This document shows, piece after piece, positions 28,400 to 37,002 of a DNA stretch of 64,000 bases; the first letter of the stretch is position 1, and each line of letters opens with the position of its first letter. This stretch comes from an uncultured Duodenibacillus sp. (lineage in GTDB: Bacteria > Pseudomonadota > Gammaproteobacteria > Burkholderiales > Burkholderiaceae_F). Location: assembly GCA_944390715.1 (NCBI GenBank), contig CALXQS010000008.1, positions 1 to 64,000 on the forward strand. The letters are read 5' to 3'. Below the pieces are notes generated by a model that saw only the letters and a list, made by a program, of their open reading frames with translations, was not told where the DNA came from and ran no database searches. The position numbers and the translations under genes were made by a program.

Positions 28400-29794
28400 T
28401 CAGCACTCGATGAAGTTCACCGCCAGACCGCCGCGGCTCGTTTCGCGGTATTTGTCCATCATGTCGCGCCCGGTGGCAAACATCGTCTGCATGACGGCGT
28501 CCAGGCTCACCACATGTTCGCCCGAACCGTTCATCGCCAGGCGCGCAGCATTGATGGCCTTCACCGCAGCCACGGCATTGCGCTCGATGCAGGGAATCTG
28601 CACTTGCCCTGCGACCGGATCGCAGGTCAGTCCCAAATGGTGCTCCATGCCGATTTCTGCGGCATTTTCCACCTGCTTGGGGGTTGCTCCCAGAACTGCC
28701 GCCAACGCGCCGGCGGCCATCGAGCAGGCAACGCCCACTTCGCCCTGACAGCCGACTTCGGCTCCCGAAATGGAGGCGTTTTGCTTGTAGAGCATGCCGA
28801 TGGCCCCCGCCGTGAGCAGAAATTCGCGCACTTTTTGCGGCGTAGCCCCTGCGAAAAACGTTGCAAAGTACTTGAGCACGGCAGGAACCACCCCGGCAGC
28901 CCCGTTGGTGGGCGCCGTCACCAGTCTTCCGCCGCAGGCATTCTCTTCGCTCACGGCAAAAGCCCAAGCATTGACCCAGTCGAGCACCACCATCGGATCG
29001 TCGGCAATCGTCTTGCCGGCGATGCGGCGCGCCAGTCCCGGAGCGCGCCTGACGACCTTCAGCGGCCCGGGCAGCACGCCGTCAGCCGTCAGCCCCCGGT
29101 CAATAGCCTGCTGCATGACGCTCCAGACGTGATCGAGCTTGGCATCAATTTCAGGCTCTGAAAACTGCACCGCCTCATTGGCGCGGACAATCTCAGCAAT
29201 GCTCCTGCCCGTCGTGCGCGTGATCTCAATGAGCTCGCGCGCGTTGGCGTACGGGAAGGGAAGCTCTGTCTGCGCCTGCGTCTTGACGCGCTCGGGCAGC
29301 GCAACCAATTCAGGATTTTCCACGCGGGCAGCGACGATAAAGCCTCCGCCCACCGAGTAGTAGCGCCGGTCAAAAAGAACAACGCCCTCGGCATCCAGTG
29401 CGGAAAACTCAACCGCATTCGTGTGAAACTTTGCGACTTTGTCGGGCGAAAACACAATGTCGCGGCTGCGGTCGAACTCAATGCGCTTGCTGCTGACAAG
29501 CACCAACTCTTTTTCCTCGTCGACTCTTTTGAGCATCTCCGGCACCTGCTCGGTGCGCACCTCTGCCGGAGCAAGTCCCATGAGGCCGAGCATGACGGCG
29601 TTGTCGGTAGCGTGCCCCCGCCCCGTTGCGCCGAGACTGCCCATTAGCTCGCAGAAAACGCGCTCGGTGCGTTCCAAAAGCCCCTTTCTCTGCACCTCGC
29701 GAACGAAAAGAAGCGCGGCCCGCATGGGACCTACCGTGTGGCTGGAACTCGGACCAATGCCCACCTTGAAGAGATCAAAAACACTCGAAGCCAT
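28400..29794 (-). CDS. sdaA: L-serine ammonia-lyase (L-serine dehydratase, single chain)
   Basis: Iron-sulfur serine deaminase of 464 residues that converts L-serine to pyruvate and ammonia. The N-terminal beta domain begins with SVFDLFKVGIGPSSSHT. The alpha domain has TAPTNGAAGVVPAVL and cysteines in EVGCQGEVGVACSMAAG and LTCDPVAGQVQIPC. The protein ends in a cysteine (FIEC), which in the Legionella enzyme occupies the active-site cluster. It lies 50 bases after the GcvT-like gene and is closed by a strong terminator. Confidence 0.96.
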   Translation of the reverse strand: MASSVFDLFKVGIGPSSSHTVGPMRAALLFVREVQRKGLLERTERVFCELMGSLGATGRGHATDNAVMLGLMGLAPAEVRTEQVPEMLKRVDEEKELVLVSSKRIEFDRSRDIVFSPDKVAKFHTNAVEFSALDAEGVVLFDRRYYSVGGGFIVAARVENPELVALPERVKTQAQTELPFPYANARELIEITRTTGRSIAEIVRANEAVQFSEPEIDAKLDHVWSVMQQAIDRGLTADGVLPGPLKVVRRAPGLARRIAGKTIADDPMVVLDWVNAWAFAVSEENACGGRLVTAPTNGAAGVVPAVLKYFATFFAGATPQKVREFLLTAGAIGMLYKQNASISGAEVGCQGEVGVACSMAAGALAAVLGATPKQVENAAEIGMEHHLGLTCDPVAGQVQIPCIERNAVAAVKAINAARLAMNGSGEHVVSLDAVMQTMFATGRDMMDKYRETSRGGLAVNFIEC

Positions 29795-29844
29795 GGCTAA
29801 GCAATAAAAATTTCACGAATAAAACGCTTCATGCAGCAAGCGGC

Positions 29845-30750
29845 TCAGATCTGGCGGTCGATCACGAGACCCGCCTCACACTTCACACGCGGATCGGTTT
29901 TGACGAGCGTCCTCACTCTGTCGCCGATATTGACCGAAAGCGGCAGCCGCACCAGCCCCACCGTGTAGGGACCTTCGGGCACGCGGGCGATGCTTGTCAT
30001 CGGATACAGATTGTCTTCGACTTCAATCATGGGCACTTCAACGAGAAGCGACGGATCAAAGGCGACGTCAAAGGCGACGAGCTGCATGCGCAGATGGTTT
30101 TGCGTCTTGGCGCGCGCTTCGGTCAGCGCTCTGCCGATGAAAATGCGCTCGGGGTCAGCGAAGTCCACGGCATCCTCAAGCCCCGTTTCCAAGGGACTCG
30201 CGCCTTCGTCAAGCTCCAGCCCCGGAGCCGGTTCTCGCGCAAAAATGCGCAGCGCGTCAAACCCTGTCTGTTCGCCCTTTTTGGCGCCCGCGGCAACAAG
30301 ATTGTCGTAGAGCGCGCTCACCGCCTGCGCCGGTCCCGCCGCAAGGCAAATCCAGCCCATGTTGACGAAACGCAGCCCCAGCGACTGCACGATCGCATGA
30401 TCCTTGAGCTCAAGCTCCTTGACCGGAAGCTTTCCAACAAAGTAAAAGCCTTCCAGCGACTCAGACTGCACTTCGGCATCAAAGGCCACGCTCACCTGCC
30501 TTACCCAGGCCTGCTCTGCGTCGGCGGCATCGGAAGCCAGAATCAGCTCATAGGAGTCCCGCGCCGTGCGCGCCACCCAAGGCGCGCCAATAACGCCGCC
30601 CGTGGCGTTCATCATCACGCTGCGGCACGCGCCTGACTCAGGAATTTTCTTCACGTCGCTTGTCAGAAGTCTGGCAAGAAACTTTCCGCTGCCTTCGATT
30701 TTGAGAACCGTGACCGGCATCTTTTCAAACAAAACCAAATCGAGAGCCAT
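29845..30750 (-). CDS. GcvT-fold folate-binding protein
   Basis: Protein of 301 residues resembling glycine-cleavage T-protein: TGFDALRIFAREP, LETGLEDAVDFADPERIFIG and a C-terminal beta-rich GcvT_C-like part. It is about 60 residues shorter than true GcvT. It lacks the KGC-x-x-GQE motif of YgfZ, and no gcvH or gcvP is nearby. A role as a stand-alone aminomethyl or demethylase-type enzyme, or a folate-binding repair factor, is possible; I cannot choose. It is followed by sdaA after 50 bases, so a link to serine or one-carbon metabolism is likely. AGAGG is near the ATG. A G10 tract lies about 76 bases upstream. Confidence 0.6.
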   Translation of the reverse strand: MALDLVLFEKMPVTVLKIEGSGKFLARLLTSDVKKIPESGACRSVMMNATGGVIGAPWVARTARDSYELILASDAADAEQAWVRQVSVAFDAEVQSESLEGFYFVGKLPVKELELKDHAIVQSLGLRFVNMGWICLAAGPAQAVSALYDNLVAAGAKKGEQTGFDALRIFAREPAPGLELDEGASPLETGLEDAVDFADPERIFIGRALTEARAKTQNHLRMQLVAFDVAFDPSLLVEVPMIEVEDNLYPMTSIARVPEGPYTVGLVRLPLSVNIGDRVRTLVKTDPRVKCEAGLVIDRQI

Positions 30751-30825
30751 TTTTTCCTCTGCTTTCCTTTCGTCCTTTTGTATTTTTCTTTATCTCTTTT
30801 CTCAAACCGCTCGAGCCGAGCGCCG

Positions 30826-30835
30826 CCCCCCCCCC
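30826..30835. repeat. homopolymer tract of ten C (G10 on the minus strand)
   Basis: Ten consecutive Cs stand between the decarboxylase and the GcvT-like gene. Read on the minus strand, this is a G10 tract about 76 bases before the GcvT-like ATG and about 35 bases upstream of a candidate promoter (TTGAGA, 17 bases, TACAAA). Tracts of this length are prone to slippage. Confidence 0.8.
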
Positions 30836-30901
30836 AACAGAAGAAGGCCGACAGGCAAGATCAGCATCTGCGCCGAGCTCGAAGCTGCTCTGAGAGCTTA
30901 A

Positions 30902-33148
30902 TTAATTTTCCTTCACGCAGTCGAGCATGTACTTGATGCTGCCGTCGGGCTGAGCGACCTTGACCAGTCCGTGAACATCGCTTTCAAATCCGGGAAAGCG
31001 CCGCGTAAAGTCGCGGGCAAAACGCAGATACTCAACAATCTTGGCATTGACGCGCTCGCCCGGCACCAAAAGCGGAATGCCCGGCGGATAAGGCGTCAGC
31101 AGCACGGCCGAAACGCGCCCTTCGAGCTCGTCGATCGGAAGACGGTCGACTTCGCCGTGGGCATACTTGGCGTAGGCATCGGTCGGGCGCATCGCAGGCA
31201 CCATCTCCGAGGTGTACATCTGCGTGGTAAGACGCGCGACGTCATACTTGCGATAGACCTCGTGAATGCTCTGGCAGAGATCCCGCAGCCCAAGATTTTC
31301 ATAGGCGGGAAAGGCTGCAATGAATTTGGGCATCACGTGCCAGAGCGGCGCATTTGCGTCATAGGCGTCCTTAAACTGCTGCAGCTCGGTCACCATCGTG
31401 TTCCAGCGGCCTTTCGTGATGCCGATCGTAAACATGATGAAAAACGAATAAAGTCCCGTTTTCTCCACGATGATGCCGTGCTCGGCCAAGTACTTCGTCA
31501 CCACTGCCGCAGGTATGCCCGTTTGGGCAAATTCGCCCTTTACCGAGAGCCCCGGAGTGACGATCGTCCCCTTGATCGGATCGAGCATGTTGAAGCCCTC
31601 GGCCACATCCCCGAACCCGTGCCAATCTTCATCGGCGTGCAGCATCCAGTCGGCCTGCGTGCCGGTGCCTTCTGCCGGAATCTGCTCCGGTCCCCAGACC
31701 GTAAACCACCAATCTCGATAGTTGACGCCGACTTCGCGCATGGCGCGGCGAAAGTCCACCGCTTCGGCAATGGAATCTTCAACCAAGGCTGTGCCGGCGC
31801 GGCCTTCCATCATGGCGGCGGCCACGTCGCAGCTCGCAATGATGGCGTATTGCGGAGAGGTCGAGGTGTGCATCATGAAGGCCTCGTTGAAGCTTGAGCG
31901 ATCAAGCTTTTCGGTCTCTGAGTCCTGAATGCAGATTTGGCTGGCCTGCGAAATGCCCGCCAAAAGCTTATGCGTAGAGTGCGTGGCAAATACAAGGCTC
32001 TTTTTGGTGCGCGCCTTTTTCTTGTCGATGGCGTGCATGCTGTCGTAAAAGTCCGAAAAAGCGGCATGCGGCAGCCACGCTTCATCAAAGTGCAGAATGT
32101 CGACCTTGCCGTCGAGCTTTTGCTTGATGACCTCGTCGTTGTAGACGATGCCGTCGTAAGTCGACTGCGTGAGCGTCATGATGCGGGGCTTGGCCTTTTT
32201 GTCCTCAATGAGCGGATTGCGCCGGATTTTCTCTTCGATGTTTGACCACTCAAATTCTGACAGCGGAATCGGTCCGATGATGCCGTAATGATTGCGCGTC
32301 GGCATCAGGAAGACGGGAATGGCGCCCGTCAGCGTAATGGCGTGCAGAATGGACTTGTGGCAGTTTCGATCGACAACGACGATGTCGCCGGGGGCAACGG
32401 TATAGTTCCAGACGATCTTGTTGGATGTCGAGGTGCCGTTGGTCACGAAAAAGAGGTTGTCGCAGCCGAAGATGCGCGCAGCATTTTGCTCGGACTTCGC
32501 CACCGGTCCCGTGTGATCCAAGAGCTGTCCCAACTCCTCGACGGCGTTGCAGACGTCGGCGCGCAGCATGTTTTCGCCGAAAAACTGATGAAACATCTGT
32601 CCCACGGGGCTCTTTAAAAAAGCCACGCCGCCCGAGTGTCCGGGACAGTGCCAAGAGTAGGAGCTGTCGGCGGCATAATGCGTGAGCGCCTTGAAAAACG
32701 GCGGCGGCAGGCTTTTGAGATACTCCTTGGCTTCGCGCACGATGTAGCGCGCCACAAAGTCCGGCGTGTCTTCAAACATGTTGATGAAGCCGTGCAGCTC
32801 GCGCGTGATGTCGTTGGGGATGTTGGGTGCCGTCTGCGTCTCCCCGTACAAAAAGATCGGCACGTCGGGGTTGGATGCGCGCACCTTGCGCACGAAATCG
32901 CGCAGCTCCTGCACCAGCGGGCTTTCTTCGTCGGAGCTCGCAAAATCATCGTCATGCATGCTCACGATGAATGCCGAAGCGCGGCTTGCCTGACGCGCAA
33001 GACTCGTCAGGTCCGAAAAGGCCGTCACAGCCCGCACCTCAATATCCTGCGCCTCAATGGCTTTGGCCAGATCGCGGATGCCCAGACCGGAGACATTCTC
33101 CGAGTGGTAGTCTTCGTCAATGATGACGATCGGGAAATGGTATTTCAT
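30902..33148 (-). CDS. Orn/Lys/Arg decarboxylase (biodegradative type, AdiA-like)
   Basis: PLP-dependent fold-type I decarboxylase of about 748 residues. An N-terminal response-regulator-like wing domain (about 1-130) is followed by the major PLP domain. The pyridoxal lysine lies in THSTHKLLAG (about K394). Also present are SWHCPGHSGG and FDEAWLPHAAF, and a C-terminal domain beginning near TPYPPGIPLLVPGER. Length matches the inducible arginine or lysine decarboxylases (715-756) that give acid resistance and polyamine precursors. The substrate cannot be decided by eye; arginine seems most likely. The ATG at 33148 has a weak ribosome site. Confidence 0.88.
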   Translation of the reverse strand: MKYHFPIVIIDEDYHSENVSGLGIRDLAKAIEAQDIEVRAVTAFSDLTSLARQASRASAFIVSMHDDDFASSDEESPLVQELRDFVRKVRASNPDVPIFLYGETQTAPNIPNDITRELHGFINMFEDTPDFVARYIVREAKEYLKSLPPPFFKALTHYAADSSYSWHCPGHSGGVAFLKSPVGQMFHQFFGENMLRADVCNAVEELGQLLDHTGPVAKSEQNAARIFGCDNLFFVTNGTSTSNKIVWNYTVAPGDIVVVDRNCHKSILHAITLTGAIPVFLMPTRNHYGIIGPIPLSEFEWSNIEEKIRRNPLIEDKKAKPRIMTLTQSTYDGIVYNDEVIKQKLDGKVDILHFDEAWLPHAAFSDFYDSMHAIDKKKARTKKSLVFATHSTHKLLAGISQASQICIQDSETEKLDRSSFNEAFMMHTSTSPQYAIIASCDVAAAMMEGRAGTALVEDSIAEAVDFRRAMREVGVNYRDWWFTVWGPEQIPAEGTGTQADWMLHADEDWHGFGDVAEGFNMLDPIKGTIVTPGLSVKGEFAQTGIPAAVVTKYLAEHGIIVEKTGLYSFFIMFTIGITKGRWNTMVTELQQFKDAYDANAPLWHVMPKFIAAFPAYENLGLRDLCQSIHEVYRKYDVARLTTQMYTSEMVPAMRPTDAYAKYAHGEVDRLPIDELEGRVSAVLLTPYPPGIPLLVPGERVNAKIVEYLRFARDFTRRFPGFESDVHGLVKVAQPDGSIKYMLDCVKEN

Positions 33149-33462
33149 AAGCAATAATCACGCAAAGAAAACATCAAAGGCCCGCTTTTGAAAAAACAAG
33201 CGCGCTCTGAGTTTGAGAAGCTGTCCGCACCGTTTCGTCTGCCGGCCTAAAAAAGGCGTCGGCGCAACCAAAAACACTTCCATACGCAACGGTGCTCAGA
33301 GTATATCTGCAAAAAGACCCCGGCTTCTCGATTGTCCGCGTCCCGCACAAAGAAAACCTGCTCTTTGACGAACTTGCAGAAACATCACAGACTCCGACGG
33401 CGCGGCAGCGATGCTTTACAATTTCGCATCCTTTTGAATTTCGACGTTTTTTGAGACTTCTC
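33149..33462. other. divergent intergenic region, 314 bases
   Basis: Lies between the decarboxylase (leftward) and gmk (rightward). A bulged stem at 33241-33263 (GCCGGCCT with AGGCGTCGGC) is visible. A candidate gmk -10 is given separately. I see no convincing promoter for the decarboxylase, no RNA gene and no ORF with coding character. Confidence 0.5.
33394..33422 (+). promoter_or_regulatory. candidate promoter for gmk-rpoZ-spoT
   Basis: TACAAT at 33417-33422 matches the -10 consensus in five of six bases. The best -35 at 17 bases is CCGACG (three of six), so it is weak there. The predicted start gives a leader of about 35 bases before the gmk ATG. Confidence 0.35.
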
Positions 33463-34113
33463 ATGCCCAACACGTCTTCAGCCCCCCTGCCCAAGCACCA
33501 CGGCAGACTTTTCATGGTGACGGCTCCTTCCGGCGCCGGCAAAAGTTCCCTTGTGAGCGCTCTTTTAAATCACGATCACAGCCTGGTGCTGTCCATCTCC
33601 CACACCACGCGCGATCCGCGCCCTGGAGAAAAAGACGGCCGAGAATATCACTTCATTTCCGTTGCCGAATTTGAAGAGCGCAAGGAAAAGGGGGAATTTC
33701 TTGAGTCGGCTCTTGTTCACGGCAACTACTACGGAACAAGCCGCGTCTGGATTGAACAGCAAATGGCCGCAGGCCGCGACGTGCTGCTCGAAATAGATTG
33801 GCAGGGCGCCCGGCAGGTGCGCAGCAAGTTTCCCGACACCGTCGGCATTTTCATTCTGCCGCCGTCGATCGACACGCTCTCGGCGCGCCTGCACAAGCGC
33901 GGCACGGACAGCGAAGCAACCATCACCCGCAGACTGCTTGGCGCGGGTGCCGAAATTGCCCATGCGCCTGAATTTGAGTACGTTATAATCAACGATGATT
34001 TTGAGACGGCTCTTTCGCAGCTGCAGTCGATTGTGACAGCCTCGCGTCTGAGCTACCGTCACCAGGCCGTGCGGCACCGCGAGCAGTTCATCTCGCTCGG
34101 CGTTCCGGTCTAA
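33463..34113 (+). CDS. gmk: Guanylate kinase
   Basis: Cytosolic kinase of 216 residues that phosphorylates GMP to GDP. The P-loop reads [10 protein letters not shown]. The GMP-binding residues appear in [11 protein letters not shown] and GREYHFIS, and the DIDWQGA-type motif is [11 protein letters not shown]. The frame is open 171 bases further upstream, but the ATG at 33463 gives the normal N-terminus. It is followed by rpoZ and spoT, the conserved gmk-rpoZ-spoT order of proteobacteria. Confidence 0.97.
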   Translation: MPNTSSAPLPKHHGRLFMVTAPSGAGKSSLVSALLNHDHSLVLSISHTTRDPRPGEKDGREYHFISVAEFEERKEKGEFLESALVHGNYYGTSRVWIEQQMAAGRDVLLEIDWQGARQVRSKFPDTVGIFILPPSIDTLSARLHKRGTDSEATITRRLLGAGAEIAHAPEFEYVIINDDFETALSQLQSIVTASRLSYRHQAVRHREQFISLGVPV

Positions 34114-34211
34114 TCTTGGTTTACACTGTGCTTCACTGCCGTCTGCGGATGTTCAAACGGGCGGCGTGAGGTGTTTTTATTCTTTTTTGACTGCTTTTTT
34201 ACTCACAGAAG

Positions 34212-34412
34212 ATGGCACGTATTACCGTTGAAGATTGTCTGAAGAAAATTCCGAACCGCTTTGAAATGGTTCTGTGCGCAGCCTACCGCGCCCGCCTCAT
34301 CACCCAGGGACATGCCCCGAAGATTGATGCCAAGGACAAGCCCACCGTGATTGCACTGCGTGAGATTGCGCAAGGCGCCACCGGCCGGGAAATGCTCGAG
34401 CGCGTCTCTTGA
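34212..34412 (+). CDS. rpoZ: RNA polymerase omega subunit
   Basis: Small subunit of 66 residues that helps beta-prime fold and contributes to ppGpp binding. [18 protein letters not shown] and the following [11 protein letters not shown] helix are diagnostic. It is shorter than E. coli omega (91), as in many betaproteobacteria. It lies between gmk and spoT. Confidence 0.97.
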   Translation: MARITVEDCLKKIPNRFEMVLCAAYRARLITQGHAPKIDAKDKPTVIALREIAQGATGREMLERVS

Positions 34413-34441
34413 CGAGCCGCACTTAGAAGTGAATTTTCCAT

Positions 34442-34470
34442 GCTGCGCTCCAAGCCTTTAAGAGCGCAGC
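34442..34470 (+). other. strong hairpin downstream of rpoZ
   Basis: Perfect nine-base arms GCTGCGCTC and GAGCGCAGC enclose an 11-base loop. No T run follows, so it is not a classical terminator. It may protect the gmk-rpoZ mRNA end or help a second hairpin just downstream. Confidence 0.4.
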
Positions 34471-34503
34471 ACTGGCAGACACCATCAGGCAAAACAGGAA
34501 CTA

Positions 34504-34547
34504 CGCCGCCGGAAGACAGACAACAAGAAGCTCCGTGCGGCGTTTTT
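34504..34547 (+). terminator. probable intrinsic terminator or attenuator before spoT
   Basis: CGCCGC/GCGGCG arms continue inward as CGGA/TCCG with a one-base bulge, followed by TTTTTG. It ends 21 bases before the spoT start, so it may only reduce read-through from rpoZ into spoT. Confidence 0.5.
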
Positions 34548-34567
34548 GTTTGAATTGGGAAAAGTTC

Positions 34568-36910
34568 ATGCTGTTCAACGCCCCTCAAAACTCAGCACTG
34601 CCGCGCCAGCCTGCATTTGTGCGTCCGCAGCTGCCGCAAGGCATCCAGTCCAATGAAGAGGATTATGATGCGGCCTACCTTGATGCACGAGCCGATTCGA
34701 AGATCAGTCAGGAAGCCGATCTGCCTCTTTACTCGCCGGTTGTCAAAACAACCAGCATTGTGACCTCAAGCGAGCTTCTTGACCGCTGCAGCCAGTACCT
34801 GTCTCAGGCCGACGTTGACCGCATCCGCCAAGCCTTCCAATATGCCGACGAAGCCCATCTCGGGCAGTTCAGAAAATCCGGCGAACCCTACATCACGCAT
34901 CCGCTTGCCGTAGCCAACATTCTGGCGCAATGGCACCTGGACGCCACCACGGTGTGCGCGGGCCTCATGCACGACGTGCTCGAAGACACGCAGGTGGCCA
35001 AAATCGAAATGGCCGAGCGTTTCGGCGCCGAAGTCACCGAACTCGTCGACGGGGTGAGCAAGCTTGACAAGCTGCGCTTTTCTTCCAACGAAATCGCACA
35101 GGCCGAAAGCTTCAGAAAAATGCTGCTGGCCATGTGCCGCGACGTGCGCGTCATTTTGGTCAAGCTCGCCGACCGGCTGCACAACCTTCGCACGCTGGGC
35201 GTCATGCGTCCCGACAAGCGCCGGCGCATTGCCAAGGAAACTTTGGAAATCTATGTTCCGATCGCGCACCGCCTGGGACTCAATCAAGTCTTTCGCGAAC
35301 TGCAGGAACTCTCCTTCATGAACCACTATCCGCGCCGCTACGAAATACTGCGCGAAAACGTGATTCTCGCCCGCGGCAATCGCCGCGCCGTTCTTGAACG
35401 CATTTTGAGGGAAACGCGCACGGCGCTGCCGCGCCACGGCATCATCGCCCAAGTGCAGGGACGCGACAAGACCATCTACGGCATCTACAACCGCATGCGC
35501 GACACCCACGCATCGTTTTCCGACGTACTCGACATTTACGGCTTTCGCGTCATCGTGCGCACGCGCGAAGAGTGCTACCTCACGATGGGGGCGCTGCACC
35601 AGCTCTACAAGCCGGTCAACTCGCGCTTTAAGGACTTCATCGCCATTCCGAAGGCCAACGGCTATCAAAGCCTGCATACGACCGTCATCGGTCCCTTCGG
35701 CACGCCGGTCGAATATCAGATCCGCACCGAGGAGATGCACCGCATTGATGAAATGGGCATTCTCTCGCACTGGCTCTACAACGACGGTCTCGATACGAGC
35801 GAACTGCAGAACATGGTGGCAGCCTGGCTGCAGAGCTTGATGGAGATTCAGCGCACGAGCTCAGACAGCAGCGAGTTTCTTGAAAACATCAAAATCGACC
35901 TCTTTCCCGACCGCGTCTACGTGTTCACGCCCAAAAGCAAGATCATCAGCCTGCCGCAGGGCTCCTGCCCCGTGGATTTTGCTTATCAGATTCACACCGA
36001 CGTGGGCAACAAAACTGTGCGCTGCCGCATCAACGCTGAGGCCAAGCCGCTTTCGACGCAGCTCAAAAACGGCGATATGGTCGAAATCATCACCGCCCCC
36101 GACGCCGAGCCCGATCCCGAATGGCTCAACTTTGCCCGCAGCGGCAAAGCCCGAGCCGAAGTGCGTCAATACCTGCGCTCGCTTTCGCCCGAAGAATCCG
36201 TTGAACTCGGCAAGCGCGTTCTTGTCAAAGCCGCGCTTGAAGCCAAGCTTGATATTGAAACCGTCGCTGAACACATCTGGCACGAAGTTCTTCTCGATAC
36301 GCAAACCGACAGCCGCGCCAAGCTTTACGCCGACATTGGTCAGGGCAAGCAGTTTGCTGCCGGCATCGTTGGCCGCATGCTCAACATCATGCACAAGGAC
36401 GAAGCCGAACACCACCAAGATGAAACCGCCGTGACAATCCGCGGCACGGAAGGCATGGCCGTGCAGCTTGCAAGCTGCTGCCATCCGGTTCCAGGCGACT
36501 CCATTTGGGGGTTCATGCGAAAAGGCCACGGCCTGTCGGTGCACCGCGCCGACTGCGAACACGTCAAGCGCGGCCGCCAGAGCGACCCGCAGCGCTGGAT
36601 GCCGGTGGGCTGGAAGGAAGACATCGACAATGAGGCGCACTTCAGCGTGCCGCTTGAAATCTCGGTCACCGATGAGCGCGCAGCCATCGCAGCCATCGCC
36701 GCTGAGCTCGCACAAGCCGGCTCATCAATTGTCGGCGTCAACCTTGAAGACGACAAAAATGCCGCCGAAACGCTGCATCTCACCGTGCAGGTAAGAAGTC
36801 GTCTGCACTTGATGCACATCATGCGGGGTCTGCGGCATCTGTCAACCGTCACGGCTGTGGCCAGAAAGCTCGACGGCGACAAACGTCTCGTGCTGCCTGC
36901 GGGAGACTAA
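34568..36910 (+). CDS. spoT: Bifunctional (p)ppGpp synthetase/hydrolase (SpoT/Rsh)
   Basis: RelA/SpoT homologue of 780 residues controlling the stringent response. In order: an HD hydrolase domain with HPLAVANILAQW and the intact catalytic MHDVLEDTQ, a synthetase domain with GRDKTIYGIYNRM and DIYGFRVIV, a TGS domain beginning RVYVFTPKSKI, a helical and zinc-finger-like region with ASCCHPVPGD, and a C-terminal ACT domain. The intact HD residues and the RDK-type synthetase loop suggest both activities are retained. ATG at 34568 has GGGA seven bases upstream. The first 55 or so residues are a nonconserved tail. Confidence 0.96.
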   Translation: MLFNAPQNSALPRQPAFVRPQLPQGIQSNEEDYDAAYLDARADSKISQEADLPLYSPVVKTTSIVTSSELLDRCSQYLSQADVDRIRQAFQYADEAHLGQFRKSGEPYITHPLAVANILAQWHLDATTVCAGLMHDVLEDTQVAKIEMAERFGAEVTELVDGVSKLDKLRFSSNEIAQAESFRKMLLAMCRDVRVILVKLADRLHNLRTLGVMRPDKRRRIAKETLEIYVPIAHRLGLNQVFRELQELSFMNHYPRRYEILRENVILARGNRRAVLERILRETRTALPRHGIIAQVQGRDKTIYGIYNRMRDTHASFSDVLDIYGFRVIVRTREECYLTMGALHQLYKPVNSRFKDFIAIPKANGYQSLHTTVIGPFGTPVEYQIRTEEMHRIDEMGILSHWLYNDGLDTSELQNMVAAWLQSLMEIQRTSSDSSEFLENIKIDLFPDRVYVFTPKSKIISLPQGSCPVDFAYQIHTDVGNKTVRCRINAEAKPLSTQLKNGDMVEIITAPDAEPDPEWLNFARSGKARAEVRQYLRSLSPEESVELGKRVLVKAALEAKLDIETVAEHIWHEVLLDTQTDSRAKLYADIGQGKQFAAGIVGRMLNIMHKDEAEHHQDETAVTIRGTEGMAVQLASCCHPVPGDSIWGFMRKGHGLSVHRADCEHVKRGRQSDPQRWMPVGWKEDIDNEAHFSVPLEISVTDERAAIAAIAAELAQAGSSIVGVNLEDDKNAAETLHLTVQVRSRLHLMHIMRGLRHLSTVTAVARKLDGDKRLVLPAGD

Positions 36911-36935
36911 GTCAAGGGGCTCTGCCCCGAAAAAG

Positions 36936-36966
36936 CGCACGGACAATCCTGTTCGTGCGTCTTTTC
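36936..36966 (+). terminator. intrinsic terminator after spoT
   Basis: CGCACG-G-ACA pairs with TGT-T-CGTGCG around a four-base loop and is followed by TCTTTTC. A small GGGGC/GCCCC hairpin precedes it. Confidence 0.6.
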
Positions 36967-37002
36967 AGTTGTCCATGCTGACGGAGAAAAAAAGGAAAAT
37001 CC

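Noticed and set aside
26966..29161. 731-codon open frame on the plus strand opposite miaB and sdaA
   Set aside because: It spans two real genes and a strong minus-strand terminator, with composition typical of a mirror frame and no recognisable domain.
33292..33462. 57-codon upstream extension of gmk
   Set aside because: It covers the likely promoter and leader. Guanylate kinase N-termini match the ATG at 33463.
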